From NCBI GenBank assembly GCA_040007395.1, contig JBDTVG010000114.1, positions 1 through 17,345 of the forward strand: a DNA stretch of 17,345 nucleotides, given 5' to 3'. Shown one piece after another: positions 1 through 6,791 of this stretch. The number at the start of each line of letters is the position of its first letter. Position 1 is the stretch's first letter. This DNA comes from DATGFK01 sp040007395. Lineage in GTDB: Bacteria; Chloroflexota; Anaerolineae; Aggregatilineales; UBA2796. The notes under the pieces are model-generated. The model made no database searches. It worked only from the letters and a program-made list of their open reading frames with translations, and was not told the origin of the DNA. A program made the position numbers and the translations under genes.

Positions 1-377
1 ATACTAATTACATGGACTCCGCTCACTACGGCGGCGACCATATTGTCTACTGTGGCGATTATGTCCCCACAGACCATGAGTATTTCAAACTCAGTGAGGC
101 GGAACTTGCCGAACGGTTTATCGGTGCGCTCAAGGCATTCAATCCGAACTTCACGCCAGCGTGGATACGCAAGCGCTATGTTTTCCGCGCTCCGTATGCC
201 CAACCGATCCCACTGGTCAATCATTCGCGGAATGTGCCAGATCTACGCACGCCAATCCCCGGACTGTATTTAGCCAGCATGAGCCAAGTTTATCCTTGGG
301 ATCGGGGAACCAATTACTCAGTCCAGATCGCCAAGAAGGCTGTTGCAAGTCTTCTGGCTGAAACTCTGCCCGACTAG
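1..377 (+). CDS. FAD-dependent oxidoreductase, C-terminal part (partial)
   Basis: The frame is open to the left edge (codons for T-N-Y precede the first ATG at 12), so this is the last roughly 124 residues of a longer protein, ending at TAG 375-377. The segment GLYLASMSQVYPWDRGTNYS followed by a helix (IAKKAVASLLAE) resembles the C-terminal FAD-contacting strand-helix of amine-oxidase or protoporphyrinogen-oxidase-like flavoproteins, where the flavin pyrimidine end is bound. The segment before it (EYFKLSEAELAERFIGALKAFNPNF) fits the substrate-domain helices of that superfamily. Homologues often sit among polysaccharide or lipid biosynthesis genes, which would suit the UDP-glucose dehydrogenase 80 bp downstream. 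The substrate cannot be told from this fragment, and the N-terminal GxGxxG motif lies outside the window. The family call is moderately sure; the exact function is unknown. Confidence 0.7.
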   Translation, partial: TNYMDSAHYGGDHIVYCGDYVPTDHEYFKLSEAELAERFIGALKAFNPNFTPAWIRKRYVFRAPYAQPIPLVNHSRNVPDLRTPIPGLYLASMSQVYPWDRGTNYSVQIAKKAVASLLAETLPD

Positions 378-396
378 CTAAATTAGTCAACCCCGA

Positions 397-425
397 TTGA
401 GCGATCTGGGCAGACACGATACACT
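397..425 (+). promoter_or_regulatory. Candidate sigma70-type promoter for the UDP-glucose dehydrogenase gene
   Basis: TTGAGC (397-402) and TACACT (420-425) are separated by 17 bp and each matches the bacterial consensus at four of six positions. They lie in the 80-bp gap before the gene at 458. An AAGGAG ribosome binding site follows at 440-445, with a rather long 12-nt spacer to ATG 458. The match is weak and is offered only as the best candidate in the gap. Confidence 0.3.
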
Positions 426-457
426 CAAACCATTGTTGTAAGGAGACAAACTCACCC

Positions 458-3229
458 ATGAAAAACATCTGTGTCGTCGGCGTTGGATACGTAGGGCTTG
501 TCACGGGAACTTGTTTTGCCGAACTAGGCAATCACATCATTGCCCTTGACATCAACGAAAAACGTATCGAAAACCTCAAGCAGGGTATCCTGCCTATCTA
601 TGAACCCGGCCTCAAGGAGATCGTTGAGCGCAATATCAAGGCGCAGCGTCTCAACTTTACGACCAAGTATGAGGAAGCCCTCAAGGATGCCGACTTCGTT
701 TTTATCTGTGTAGGCACGCCCGAAGCCGTTAGCGGTGAAGCCGACCTACAATATGTGCGAATGGCAGCAGAATCCATCGCCAAAAACATGGAAAAGCCCC
801 TTATCATTATCAACAAATCGACGGTTCCTGTAGGGACAGGCGACTGGGTTGCCAGCATTGTTCGCGAGAACCAACCCAAGCCGATCAAGTTCTCGGTGAT
901 TAGCTGCCCAGAATTTCTGCGGGAAGGTACAGCGATCCGCGACTTCTTCAACCCAGATCGTACTGTACTTGGCTCGACAGATCCCGAAGCCTGCGAACGG
1001 GTGGCCCAGTTGCATTTGCCGCTGCGTGCGCCCATTGTTGTTACCGATCTCCGCACTGCGGAGATGATCAAGTATGCTTCGAACGCCTTCCTTGCCACTC
1101 GTATCAGTTTCATCAACGAGATCGCCAACATCTGCGAAGCACTCGGCGCAGATGTGAAGGAAGTCGCGCAGGGCATGGGCTATGACAAGCGTATCGGTCA
1201 TCACTTCCTTGAACCGGGAGTGGGATATGGTGGATCGTGCTTCGAGGGTACGGAAACTGTGTTCGCCCTCAATAGCCCTAATGTTGCCGCAGAAACCCTT
1301 CAGACAATCTTTGACAAAGCAGGAATGCCGTATCAAGGCGATTCTGTCGAAGTGATTGTGCCAACTGACAAACGTGTCTTGGCATTTGATCTGGAAACGG
1401 GCAAGCCAACATTGGCAGCCGTTACCGCGATCACACGCCGTCCTTACGTAGGAACGATGGTTAACATTGTCACAAGTATGGGACGTTCGCTGCGTGTAAC
1501 TGCTGACCACCCAGTAATCATTCGTACTGCATCTGGGTTCGAGATCGTTCCTGCAAACAAGGTTGCTCCCGGTGATCAGCTTATGGCACTCACCGAATTG
1601 CCAACCGTTGAAGCACCATCAGCCCTAAACTTGATCGACTTGCTACGCGGTACGGAACTCGAAGCCGACGTGTATGTCTCATCTACTGATCAATCTTTCG
1701 TAGAACAATATGCTCAGTTTGCAAAGTATATTCCTACGGAAATGCTCAAGTATCCCCATGAGATCAAGCAGAATAATCGAATGTCGTTGACTCTGTTCCG
1801 TTACCTGACGGATCTTGATGTACTAAACGTCCAGCCTGAGAAGCTACAGCTTTATACGGCTAAGGGTGCAGCAACCAAAATCAACGCGATCATCGAGGTA
1901 GACGCTGATCTGTTGCGTTTGTGTGGTTACTATCTGGCTGAGGGCTTTATCTCTCGTGAGACAGGTCGTGCTGGGGCGCAGCGTGATCGTATCGGGTTCA
2001 GCTTCCACGAGAATGAAACCGAATACATCAGCAATATTCAGAGCATTTTGAGCCGCTATGGTATGAAGTTTATCAACCGTCTATCAACCCATGCAAACAC
2101 TACAGTTGTTTCGTCACGTATTTTCGCTTGGTTAATACGCGATGTACTGAAATGTGGTGTTCGTTCCGAAGATAAAGCGCTGCCGAGACTGGTATTCAAT
2201 GTTGAGCCAGAACTGCGCCATGAACTCATCCGAGGTGCATTCAGCGGTGACGGTGCATTGACTACTGTTCAAGACGGCAAGAATATGATGCTTGAGTATG
2301 CAACTGTCAGCAAAGCGCTGTCCGATGGTATGACATTGCTTTTGCAGACACTAGGTATCGTACCTTCCATACGGGTTCGCTGGATGAACAAATCTACGCA
2401 ACCAGCTTATATTCTGCGCGTCAGCGGCTACGATCAACTGACTATTCTCACGAATGTCTTTGGTGAGAAGCGTCGCGAAAAGATGGAAACGGTACTGGCA
2501 GGGTATCAACGGCATATCAAGCAGCGCGGTTTTGTACGCACCGAGTCCTATGCGGCACTGACTGTAATTGCCATTGAATACGAGCAGGTAGAAACCAGTG
2601 TCTACAGCCTTGAGACTAGCACGGGTACAGTAATTGCATCTTCCGGCTTGATCGCACATAACTGCTTTCCGAAAGACGTGAAGGCGTTGGCATACATGGC
2701 GCAAGTGAACGGGACACACCCTGAACTGCTGGAAGCCGTGATGGGCATCAACGAGACACAGCGCAAGCAGATTGTCCTCAAGCTGCAAGATATGCTTGGC
2801 AATGTCGAAGGCAAGACGATTGGAATATTGGGTTTGGCCTTCAAGCAGGACACCGACGACATCCGCGAGTCGCCAGCCATCGTGATCGCTGGACTGCTGA
2901 ACGACCTCAAGGCGAAGGTGCGTGGCTACGATCCCGTAGCGAGTGAGAATGTGGCGCGGATGGCTCCCTATATCGAGCTGTGCAGCGATCCTTATGCAAT
3001 GGCAAACGGCAGCGATGCACTGGTCGTCGCTACCCCGTGGAACGAATTCAAATCGCTGGATATGCAAAAGATCCATGACGAGATGAAGCAGCCAATCATG
3101 ATCGACGGGCGTAATCTGTATGATGGTCTGCAAATGAAGGAAATTGGCTTCAAGTATCGTGGTGTTGGACGCGGTTTCAAAGGAACGTTAGAACAAGGTA
3201 ACGGCAAATCGAATGGCAATCACGAATAA
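458..3229 (+). CDS. UDP-glucose 6-dehydrogenase interrupted by an intein
   Basis: The product is predicted to oxidise UDP-glucose to UDP-glucuronate with two NAD+ in the cytoplasm, supplying nucleotide sugars for envelope polysaccharides. The 923-residue precursor has an N-terminal Rossmann motif GVGYVG (8-13), VFICVGTP (81-88), STVPVGT (121-127), PEFLREG (151-157) and the central-domain K205/N209 region. The catalytic motif GVGYGGSC is broken: residues 261-735 are an intein, and the catalytic cysteine is C736 in CFPKDVKAL. The C-terminal domain follows with LGLAFKQDTDDIRESPA (about 791-807), GYDP (823-826) and DGRNLYD (873-879). Removing 475 residues leaves 448, the usual length for this family. 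GDP-mannose dehydrogenases share the fold, but the motifs fit UDP-glucose dehydrogenase better. ATG 458 is preceded by AAGGAG. The 3' end overlaps the next gene by 17 bp, suggesting coupled translation. Confidence 0.95.
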   Translation: MKNICVVGVGYVGLVTGTCFAELGNHIIALDINEKRIENLKQGILPIYEPGLKEIVERNIKAQRLNFTTKYEEALKDADFVFICVGTPEAVSGEADLQYVRMAAESIAKNMEKPLIIINKSTVPVGTGDWVASIVRENQPKPIKFSVISCPEFLREGTAIRDFFNPDRTVLGSTDPEACERVAQLHLPLRAPIVVTDLRTAEMIKYASNAFLATRISFINEIANICEALGADVKEVAQGMGYDKRIGHHFLEPGVGYGGSCFEGTETVFALNSPNVAAETLQTIFDKAGMPYQGDSVEVIVPTDKRVLAFDLETGKPTLAAVTAITRRPYVGTMVNIVTSMGRSLRVTADHPVIIRTASGFEIVPANKVAPGDQLMALTELPTVEAPSALNLIDLLRGTELEADVYVSSTDQSFVEQYAQFAKYIPTEMLKYPHEIKQNNRMSLTLFRYLTDLDVLNVQPEKLQLYTAKGAATKINAIIEVDADLLRLCGYYLAEGFISRETGRAGAQRDRIGFSFHENETEYISNIQSILSRYGMKFINRLSTHANTTVVSSRIFAWLIRDVLKCGVRSEDKALPRLVFNVEPELRHELIRGAFSGDGALTTVQDGKNMMLEYATVSKALSDGMTLLLQTLGIVPSIRVRWMNKSTQPAYILRVSGYDQLTILTNVFGEKRREKMETVLAGYQRHIKQRGFVRTESYAALTVIAIEYEQVETSVYSLETSTGTVIASSGLIAHNCFPKDVKALAYMAQVNGTHPELLEAVMGINETQRKQIVLKLQDMLGNVEGKTIGILGLAFKQDTDDIRESPAIVIAGLLNDLKAKVRGYDPVASENVARMAPYIELCSDPYAMANGSDALVVATPWNEFKSLDMQKIHDEMKQPIMIDGRNLYDGLQMKEIGFKYRGVGRGFKGTLEQGNGKSNGNHE
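1238..2662 (+). mobile_element. Intein with LAGLIDADG (DOD-type) homing endonuclease
   Basis: This in-frame 475-codon insertion has the landmarks of a self-splicing intein. Cys1 is residue 261 of the precursor (codon 1238-1240), with block A reading CFEGTETVFAL. Block B has the T-x-x-H motif, VTADHPVI (T348, H351). Block F is SVYSLETSTGTVIASSG, and block G is GLIAHN, ending in His734-Asn735 before the +1 nucleophile Cys736. Between the splicing blocks lie two LAGLIDADG helices: LCGYYLAEGF, with acidic E495, and IRGAFSGDGAL, with D598, about 103 residues apart. Both metal-binding acids are present, so the endonuclease may still be active. Arginine codons inside look richer in CGT than in the flanking extein, as expected of a horizontally acquired element, but this was judged by eye. 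An intein is known in a UDP-glucose dehydrogenase of Methanocaldococcus jannaschii; I cannot confirm from here that the site is the same. Confidence 0.95.
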
Positions 3230-4529
3230 CGTTACACGGCACATCCTGCCAAATGGCATGACCGTGTTGCTCAAAGAACAGCATACCGCCCCAGTGACAA
3301 GCTGGTGGGTGCTGTACCGGATCGGAAGCCGCAACGAGCCAACCGGGTTAACCGGGGTCTCGCATTGGGTTGAACACATGATGTTCAAAGGCACCGATCA
3401 ATTTCCGGCGGGCTATCTCGACAAGGCTATAGATCGTGAGGGCGGCATGTGGAATGCACAAACGTCCTTCGACTATACGGCTTACTTCGAGACTCTGCCC
3501 GCTGACCGGATCGGCCTCGGCCTTCGGGCCGAGGCCGACAGGATGACTAACGCCCGCTTTGACCCTGAAGAAGTCGAATCGGAGCGCACGGTGATTATCT
3601 CGGAACGACAAGGCCACGAAAACAGCCCGACGTTCTGGCTCAATGAAGAACTGCAAGCGATGATTTTCCGTGTACATGGCTACCATCACGAGATTATTGG
3701 CGACATGACCGATCTCGAAACCATGACCCGCGATAATCTATTTCAGCACTATAAAACCTACTACGCGCCCAACAATGCGATTGCAGCGGTGGTCGGCGAT
3801 TTTGACACGACAGAAATGATCGCCCAGATCGAAGCGCTGTTTGGTGCGCTCCCGGCGGAAACACTGCCGCGCACTTTTGTACGCCCCGAACCGCCACAGC
3901 AGGGCGAACGCCGCCTCCGCATCGAGCGACCCTCGCCAACGCCCGTCCTGTCGATTGCCTATCGCGTCCCCGAAGCGGTGCATCCCGACTGGATCAAGCT
4001 CTATATGCTAGACAGCATTCTCGGCGGGGCCAGTGGATTTGGTGGTGGCGGAGTTGGTAACAAGACTTCGCGGCTGTACCAAGCATTGGTCAAGAAGGAA
4101 CTGGCGGCAAACTTTAGCTCTGGCCTGCTGCCTTCGATTGATCCGTATTTGTATGGCATCGACGTGACGCTGCGCGATGGTCGTACTCTTGAGGAAGTCG
4201 AGGCGGCGGTTTTTGCCGAACTAGACAAAGCTATCAACGGCGAGATCACACAGGCGGAACTCGACAAAGCCAAGAAACAGGCACGAGCATTATTCGCTTA
4301 TAGTGGCGAAACAGTGACCAATCAGGCGTTTATGCTGGCCTACTATGAGCATATTGCGGGCAATTACGAATGGTTTATCACCTTCGAGGAACGATTGCAA
4401 TCCGTCACCTTAGACGATGTACACGAAGTTGCACAGAAGTATCTGCAACCTTCACAGCGAACGGTGGGCTGGTTGGTTCCCACCGGCGAAGCGGACGACG
4501 CAGACGGAGAATACGATGGAGACGAGTAG
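3213..4529 (+). CDS. M16 family zinc metallopeptidase, catalytic subunit
   Basis: This 438-residue protein matches the M16B (processing-peptidase-like) family, zinc proteases that degrade or process peptides. The inverted zinc motif HxxEH is H51-W-V-E54-H55, and the third ligand is probably E131 in SERTVIISE, 76 residues after H55, as expected for HxxEH-X(74-76)-E. The N-terminal strand LPNGMTVLLKE is typical. No signal peptide is visible, so it is probably cytoplasmic. The second half carries the companion domain (SRLYQALVKKELAANFSS), and the C-terminus is acidic. ATG 3213 lies inside the end of the dehydrogenase gene (17-bp overlap) with only a modest AAGGTAA-like site upstream, so translation is probably coupled. 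The next gene encodes a partner without zinc ligands, so a heterodimer is likely. A 12-bp perfect hairpin lies in the coding region at 3511-3538. Confidence 0.92.
   Translation: MAITNNVTRHILPNGMTVLLKEQHTAPVTSWWVLYRIGSRNEPTGLTGVSHWVEHMMFKGTDQFPAGYLDKAIDREGGMWNAQTSFDYTAYFETLPADRIGLGLRAEADRMTNARFDPEEVESERTVIISERQGHENSPTFWLNEELQAMIFRVHGYHHEIIGDMTDLETMTRDNLFQHYKTYYAPNNAIAAVVGDFDTTEMIAQIEALFGALPAETLPRTFVRPEPPQQGERRLRIERPSPTPVLSIAYRVPEAVHPDWIKLYMLDSILGGASGFGGGGVGNKTSRLYQALVKKELAANFSSGLLPSIDPYLYGIDVTLRDGRTLEEVEAAVFAELDKAINGEITQAELDKAKKQARALFAYSGETVTNQAFMLAYYEHIAGNYEWFITFEERLQSVTLDDVHEVAQKYLQPSQRTVGWLVPTGEADDADGEYDGDE
3511..3538 (+). other. Perfect 12-bp stem with UUCG tetraloop inside the M16 coding sequence
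   Basis: The arms TCGGCCTCGGCC (3511-3522) and GGCCGAGGCCGA (3527-3538) are exact reverse complements around TTCG. This gives a C(UUCG)G-capped stem, the most stable tetraloop context known in RNA. It encodes part of RIGLGLRAEADRM just upstream of the third zinc ligand. No T-tract follows, so it is not a standard terminator. A role in pausing, mRNA stability or nothing at all is possible. Confidence 0.7.
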
Positions 4530-5817
4530 TCCCGTGAACAAGGCCACTACGCTGCCCAGTACCGACAATATTGTACGTGAGGTATTGCCCAACGGGATTG
4601 TTGTGCTGGTCTACGAAAACTTCGTCACGCAGTCGGTCATCCTCAATGGGCTGATCCAGACGGGCAGCATCTTTGAATCCGCCGACAAAGCTGGCCTCTC
4701 AAATATCGTTGCTGGAGCGTTGATGCGCGGCACGCATAACCGCGATTTCGACACGATCCATGAAACGCTGGAAAGTCTAGGCGCGAGTCTAGGCATTGGC
4801 AGTGGCGTACATACCAGCGGCTTTAGCGGCAAAAGCCTTGCCGAAGATTTGCCCACCTTGCTCAATCTGCTGTCGGATGCGCTGCGTTACCCATCATTCC
4901 CAATTGACCAGACCGAACGGCTACGCGGCGAGATCCTGACCGGGCTAAAGATTCGCGCTCAGGATACACGCTCGGTAGCCAGCGAAGCTTTCCGTAAATT
5001 GACCTATCCAATGGATCATCCGTATAGTCGCAATCTATACGGCGAAGTTGAGACGGTCACAGCCTTTACGCTGGATGAGATGGCGGCTTTTCATGCCGCC
5101 AATTATGGGCCACGCGGCATGATTATCGTCATTGTCGGTGCGGTCAAGGCCGAAGACGCGATTCAAGATGTCAAGGCAATCTTCGGTGACTGGCAAAATC
5201 CAGCGCAACCCGACGTTCCCGCGCTGCCACCTATCGCCACATTGTACGAAGCACGGCAGCAATTTGGCGTTGTTCCCGGCAAGTCGCAGTCCGATATTAT
5301 CCTCGGCTGGGTTGGGCCATCGCGTTTTGCCCCAGACTTTCAGGCCGCGAATCTCGCCAACAGTATTCTCGGTGTGTTCGGCATGATGGGTCGTTTGGGC
5401 AAAACCGTGCGCGAAGATCAAGGCTTGGCTTACTACACGGGCAGCCGAGTCAGCGGCGGTATGGGGCCGGGACCATGGCAAGTCTCATCGGGTGTAAACC
5501 CTGCTAACGTCTACAAGGCCATTGATAGCATTTTGGTCGAGATCAAGCGCATGACCAATGAACTGGTTAGCGAACAGGATCTTGCCGACAACAAAGCCAA
5601 TTTTACCGGACGATTGCCTTTGAATCTGGAAAGCAATGAAGGCGTATCGTCGATGATCCTCAATATGGAAATGTACAATCTCGGTCTGGACTATCTACGT
5701 CATTACCCAGAGATGATCAACGCGATCACGCGGGAGCAGGTACAACGGGCTGCCCAGAAGTATCTTTCGTCAACAGCCTATGTGTTGGCGGTAGCTGGCC
5801 CAAAGATCGAACGGTAA
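4516..5817 (+). CDS. M16 family peptidase-like protein, non-catalytic partner
   Basis: This 433-residue M16B homologue has N-terminal LPNGIVVLVYEN and GLSNIVAGALMRGT. Aligned with GVSHWVEHMMFKGT of the preceding gene, the zinc motif HxxEH has become N63-I-V-A66-G67, so it should not bind zinc. The C-terminal half keeps the segment GRLGKTVREDQGLAYYTGS, typical of the domain that binds the substrate terminus in M16B proteins. Active/inactive pairing is known for mitochondrial processing peptidase and several bacterial M16B heterodimers, so this is probably the substrate-binding subunit of a dimer with the upstream product. ATG 4516 was chosen because a GGAGA ribosome binding site lies about 5 nt upstream and the homology begins there. 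The start overlaps the stop of the upstream gene by 14 bp. An in-frame ATG at 4417 would add 33 residues that are out-of-frame translation of the upstream gene. Confidence 0.9.
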   Translation: METSSPVNKATTLPSTDNIVREVLPNGIVVLVYENFVTQSVILNGLIQTGSIFESADKAGLSNIVAGALMRGTHNRDFDTIHETLESLGASLGIGSGVHTSGFSGKSLAEDLPTLLNLLSDALRYPSFPIDQTERLRGEILTGLKIRAQDTRSVASEAFRKLTYPMDHPYSRNLYGEVETVTAFTLDEMAAFHAANYGPRGMIIVIVGAVKAEDAIQDVKAIFGDWQNPAQPDVPALPPIATLYEARQQFGVVPGKSQSDIILGWVGPSRFAPDFQAANLANSILGVFGMMGRLGKTVREDQGLAYYTGSRVSGGMGPGPWQVSSGVNPANVYKAIDSILVEIKRMTNELVSEQDLADNKANFTGRLPLNLESNEGVSSMILNMEMYNLGLDYLRHYPEMINAITREQVQRAAQKYLSSTAYVLAVAGPKIER

Positions 5818-5848
5818 TCGAATCGCTTGGATATGGTTGTGCATTTAC

Positions 5849-5885
5849 CTCACCCCCAACCCCCTCTCCGCGAACAGAGAGGGGG
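5849..5885. repeat. Dispersed GC-rich palindromic repeat, short copy
   Basis: The block CCTCACCCCCAACCCC, continuing into CTCTCC (5849-5870), is the recognisable left half of a palindromic repeat that appears in longer form at 12012-12108. Here the arms CCCCCTCTC (5860-5868) and GAGAGGGGG (5877-5885) are perfectly complementary around an 8-nt loop. It sits 30 bp after the second M16 gene and could act as a hairpin at the transcript end, although no T-tract follows. Confidence 0.7.
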
Positions 5886-5967
5886 AGTCTAGAATCTACA
5901 TCGACTCAGATCGGCGCGAATTTCAAAGTAAGTTACCCTCAATCAGAAGCGTTAGGCTAATTATTTT

Positions 5968-6336
5968 ATGCTGCGGGTAGGCGTAGACCTGATGGATGTG
6001 GCGCGGGTGGCGCGTAGTGTTGAGCGCTATGGGGATCGCTTCTATGCGCGATTCTTCACCGAAAACGAACGTCGCGAATGTGAAGGTCAACCGCAGCGGT
6101 TAGCCGCACGCATCGCCGCGAAAGAGGCAGTCTCAAAAGCGCTTGGTTCAGGTATTGGCACGGTACGCTGGATCGATATTGAAGTGAGCAGCGATCCACT
6201 GGGGCGGCCTGTGCTGCATTTGCATGGCGCAGCCGCCCAACTCGCCGCCGAACTCAACCTCACGATCTGGGACATCAGCTTGAGTCATACACAGGATCAG
6301 GCGATTGCGTTTGTCGTGGCAATGGCAGGAACATAA
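5968..6336 (+). CDS. acpS: Holo-[acyl-carrier-protein] synthase
   Basis: The enzyme transfers 4'-phosphopantetheine from coenzyme A to the conserved serine of acyl carrier protein, activating fatty-acid synthesis in the cytoplasm. The 122-residue length is normal for AcpS. The N-terminal motif VGVDLMDVARV carries the Mg2+ ligand D7. IAAKEAVSKALGSGIG carries the second ligand E53 and the CoA-binding lysine region. The C-terminal segment DISLSHTQDQAIAFVVA is the usual last motif. No strong Shine-Dalgarno sequence precedes ATG 5968, but the protein aligns from its first residue. It stands alone after the M16 pair, separated by the palindromic repeat, and nothing suggests degradation or transfer. 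Confidence 0.95.
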   Translation: MLRVGVDLMDVARVARSVERYGDRFYARFFTENERRECEGQPQRLAARIAAKEAVSKALGSGIGTVRWIDIEVSSDPLGRPVLHLHGAAAQLAAELNLTIWDISLSHTQDQAIAFVVAMAGT

Positions 6337-6361
6337 ACCCAGCGATTCTAGAATCAACGCT

Positions 6362-6392
6362 GATTGTAATCACGTGGTGCTGTGTTACAATC
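6362..6392 (+). promoter_or_regulatory. Promoter with overlapping inverted repeat upstream of the DUF503 gene
   Basis: TTGTAA (6364-6369) and TACAAT (6386-6391), 16 bp apart, resemble -35 and -10 boxes (four of six and five of six matches). The two boxes lie in the arms of an inverted repeat: ATTGTAA (6363-6369) and TTACAAT (6385-6391), extendable to GATTGTAA-T-CAC against GTG-TTACAATC. The spacer contains the palindrome CACGTG (6371-6376). An inverted repeat over both promoter boxes is a usual arrangement for a repressor operator. Confidence 0.45.
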
Positions 6393-6441
6393 GGACACTA
6401 TCGTATCTTTACATGCGCTGTCCATCAGCGTTCATACCAAA

Positions 6442-6750
6442 ATGGTCATCGGTGCTTGTACCATCGAACTGAATCTGCCGGGGATGGGATCTCTCAAGGA
6501 AAAGCGCAGTTTGCTCAAAGGGTTGATTGCACGCTTGCACAAGGAATTCAACGTTAGCGCCGCCGAGGTCGATCTACACGATGCGTGGCAGGCTACGACG
6601 CTAGGTGTCTCGACAGTCTCCACCAGCGCGATCCACGCGCAACATCTCCTCGATAATCTGGTGAACTGGTTGGAAACACATCGTCCCGATCTGGATGTTG
6701 TGGATCACTATGTCGAGGTAATCGCCTTTTCGAGCGAGTCCGGCAATTAG
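6442..6750 (+). CDS. DUF503 family protein (YlxP-like)
   Basis: This 102-residue protein starts MVIGACTIELNLPGMGSLKEKRSLLKGLIARLHKEFNVSAAEVD, which is characteristic of the DUF503/YlxP family. Members are small cytoplasmic proteins often found near infB and rbfA, with a suggested but poorly defined role around ribosome maturation. Here the gene instead follows acpS. The start was placed at ATG 6442 because family homology begins exactly there. An in-frame GTG at 6382 lies on the border of the predicted -10 box and so would not be in the transcript. No clear Shine-Dalgarno sequence precedes 6442. The middle, DAWQATTLGVSTVSTSAIHAQ, fits the family pattern, and the protein looks complete. Confidence 0.88.
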   Translation: MVIGACTIELNLPGMGSLKEKRSLLKGLIARLHKEFNVSAAEVDLHDAWQATTLGVSTVSTSAIHAQHLLDNLVNWLETHRPDLDVVDHYVEVIAFSSESGN

Positions 6751-6791
6751 GGATGAATCAAATTAGTGGGGCGTGAGCCGATTTATCCCGA

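Noticed and set aside
2351..3133. 260-codon open frame on the minus strand inside the dehydrogenase gene
   Set aside because: It is antisense to clearly conserved intein and extein sequence and has no recognisable motif. The 254-codon minus frame at 746-1510 was rejected for the same reason.
4417..4515. N-terminal extension of the second M16 gene from ATG 4417
   Set aside because: The added residues are out-of-frame translation of the first M16 gene with no family similarity, and a good ribosome site precedes ATG 4516.
6344..6355. 12-bp palindrome GATTCTAGAATC after acpS
   Set aside because: There is no T-tract and no second copy of the full palindrome. The 9-mer TCTAGAATC also at 5888 is too short to build on.
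6361..6369. 9-mer TGATTGTAA shared with the minus strand at 9525-9533
   Set aside because: A 9-base match in two intergenic regions of a 17-kb window is easily chance, and the surrounding sequence differs.
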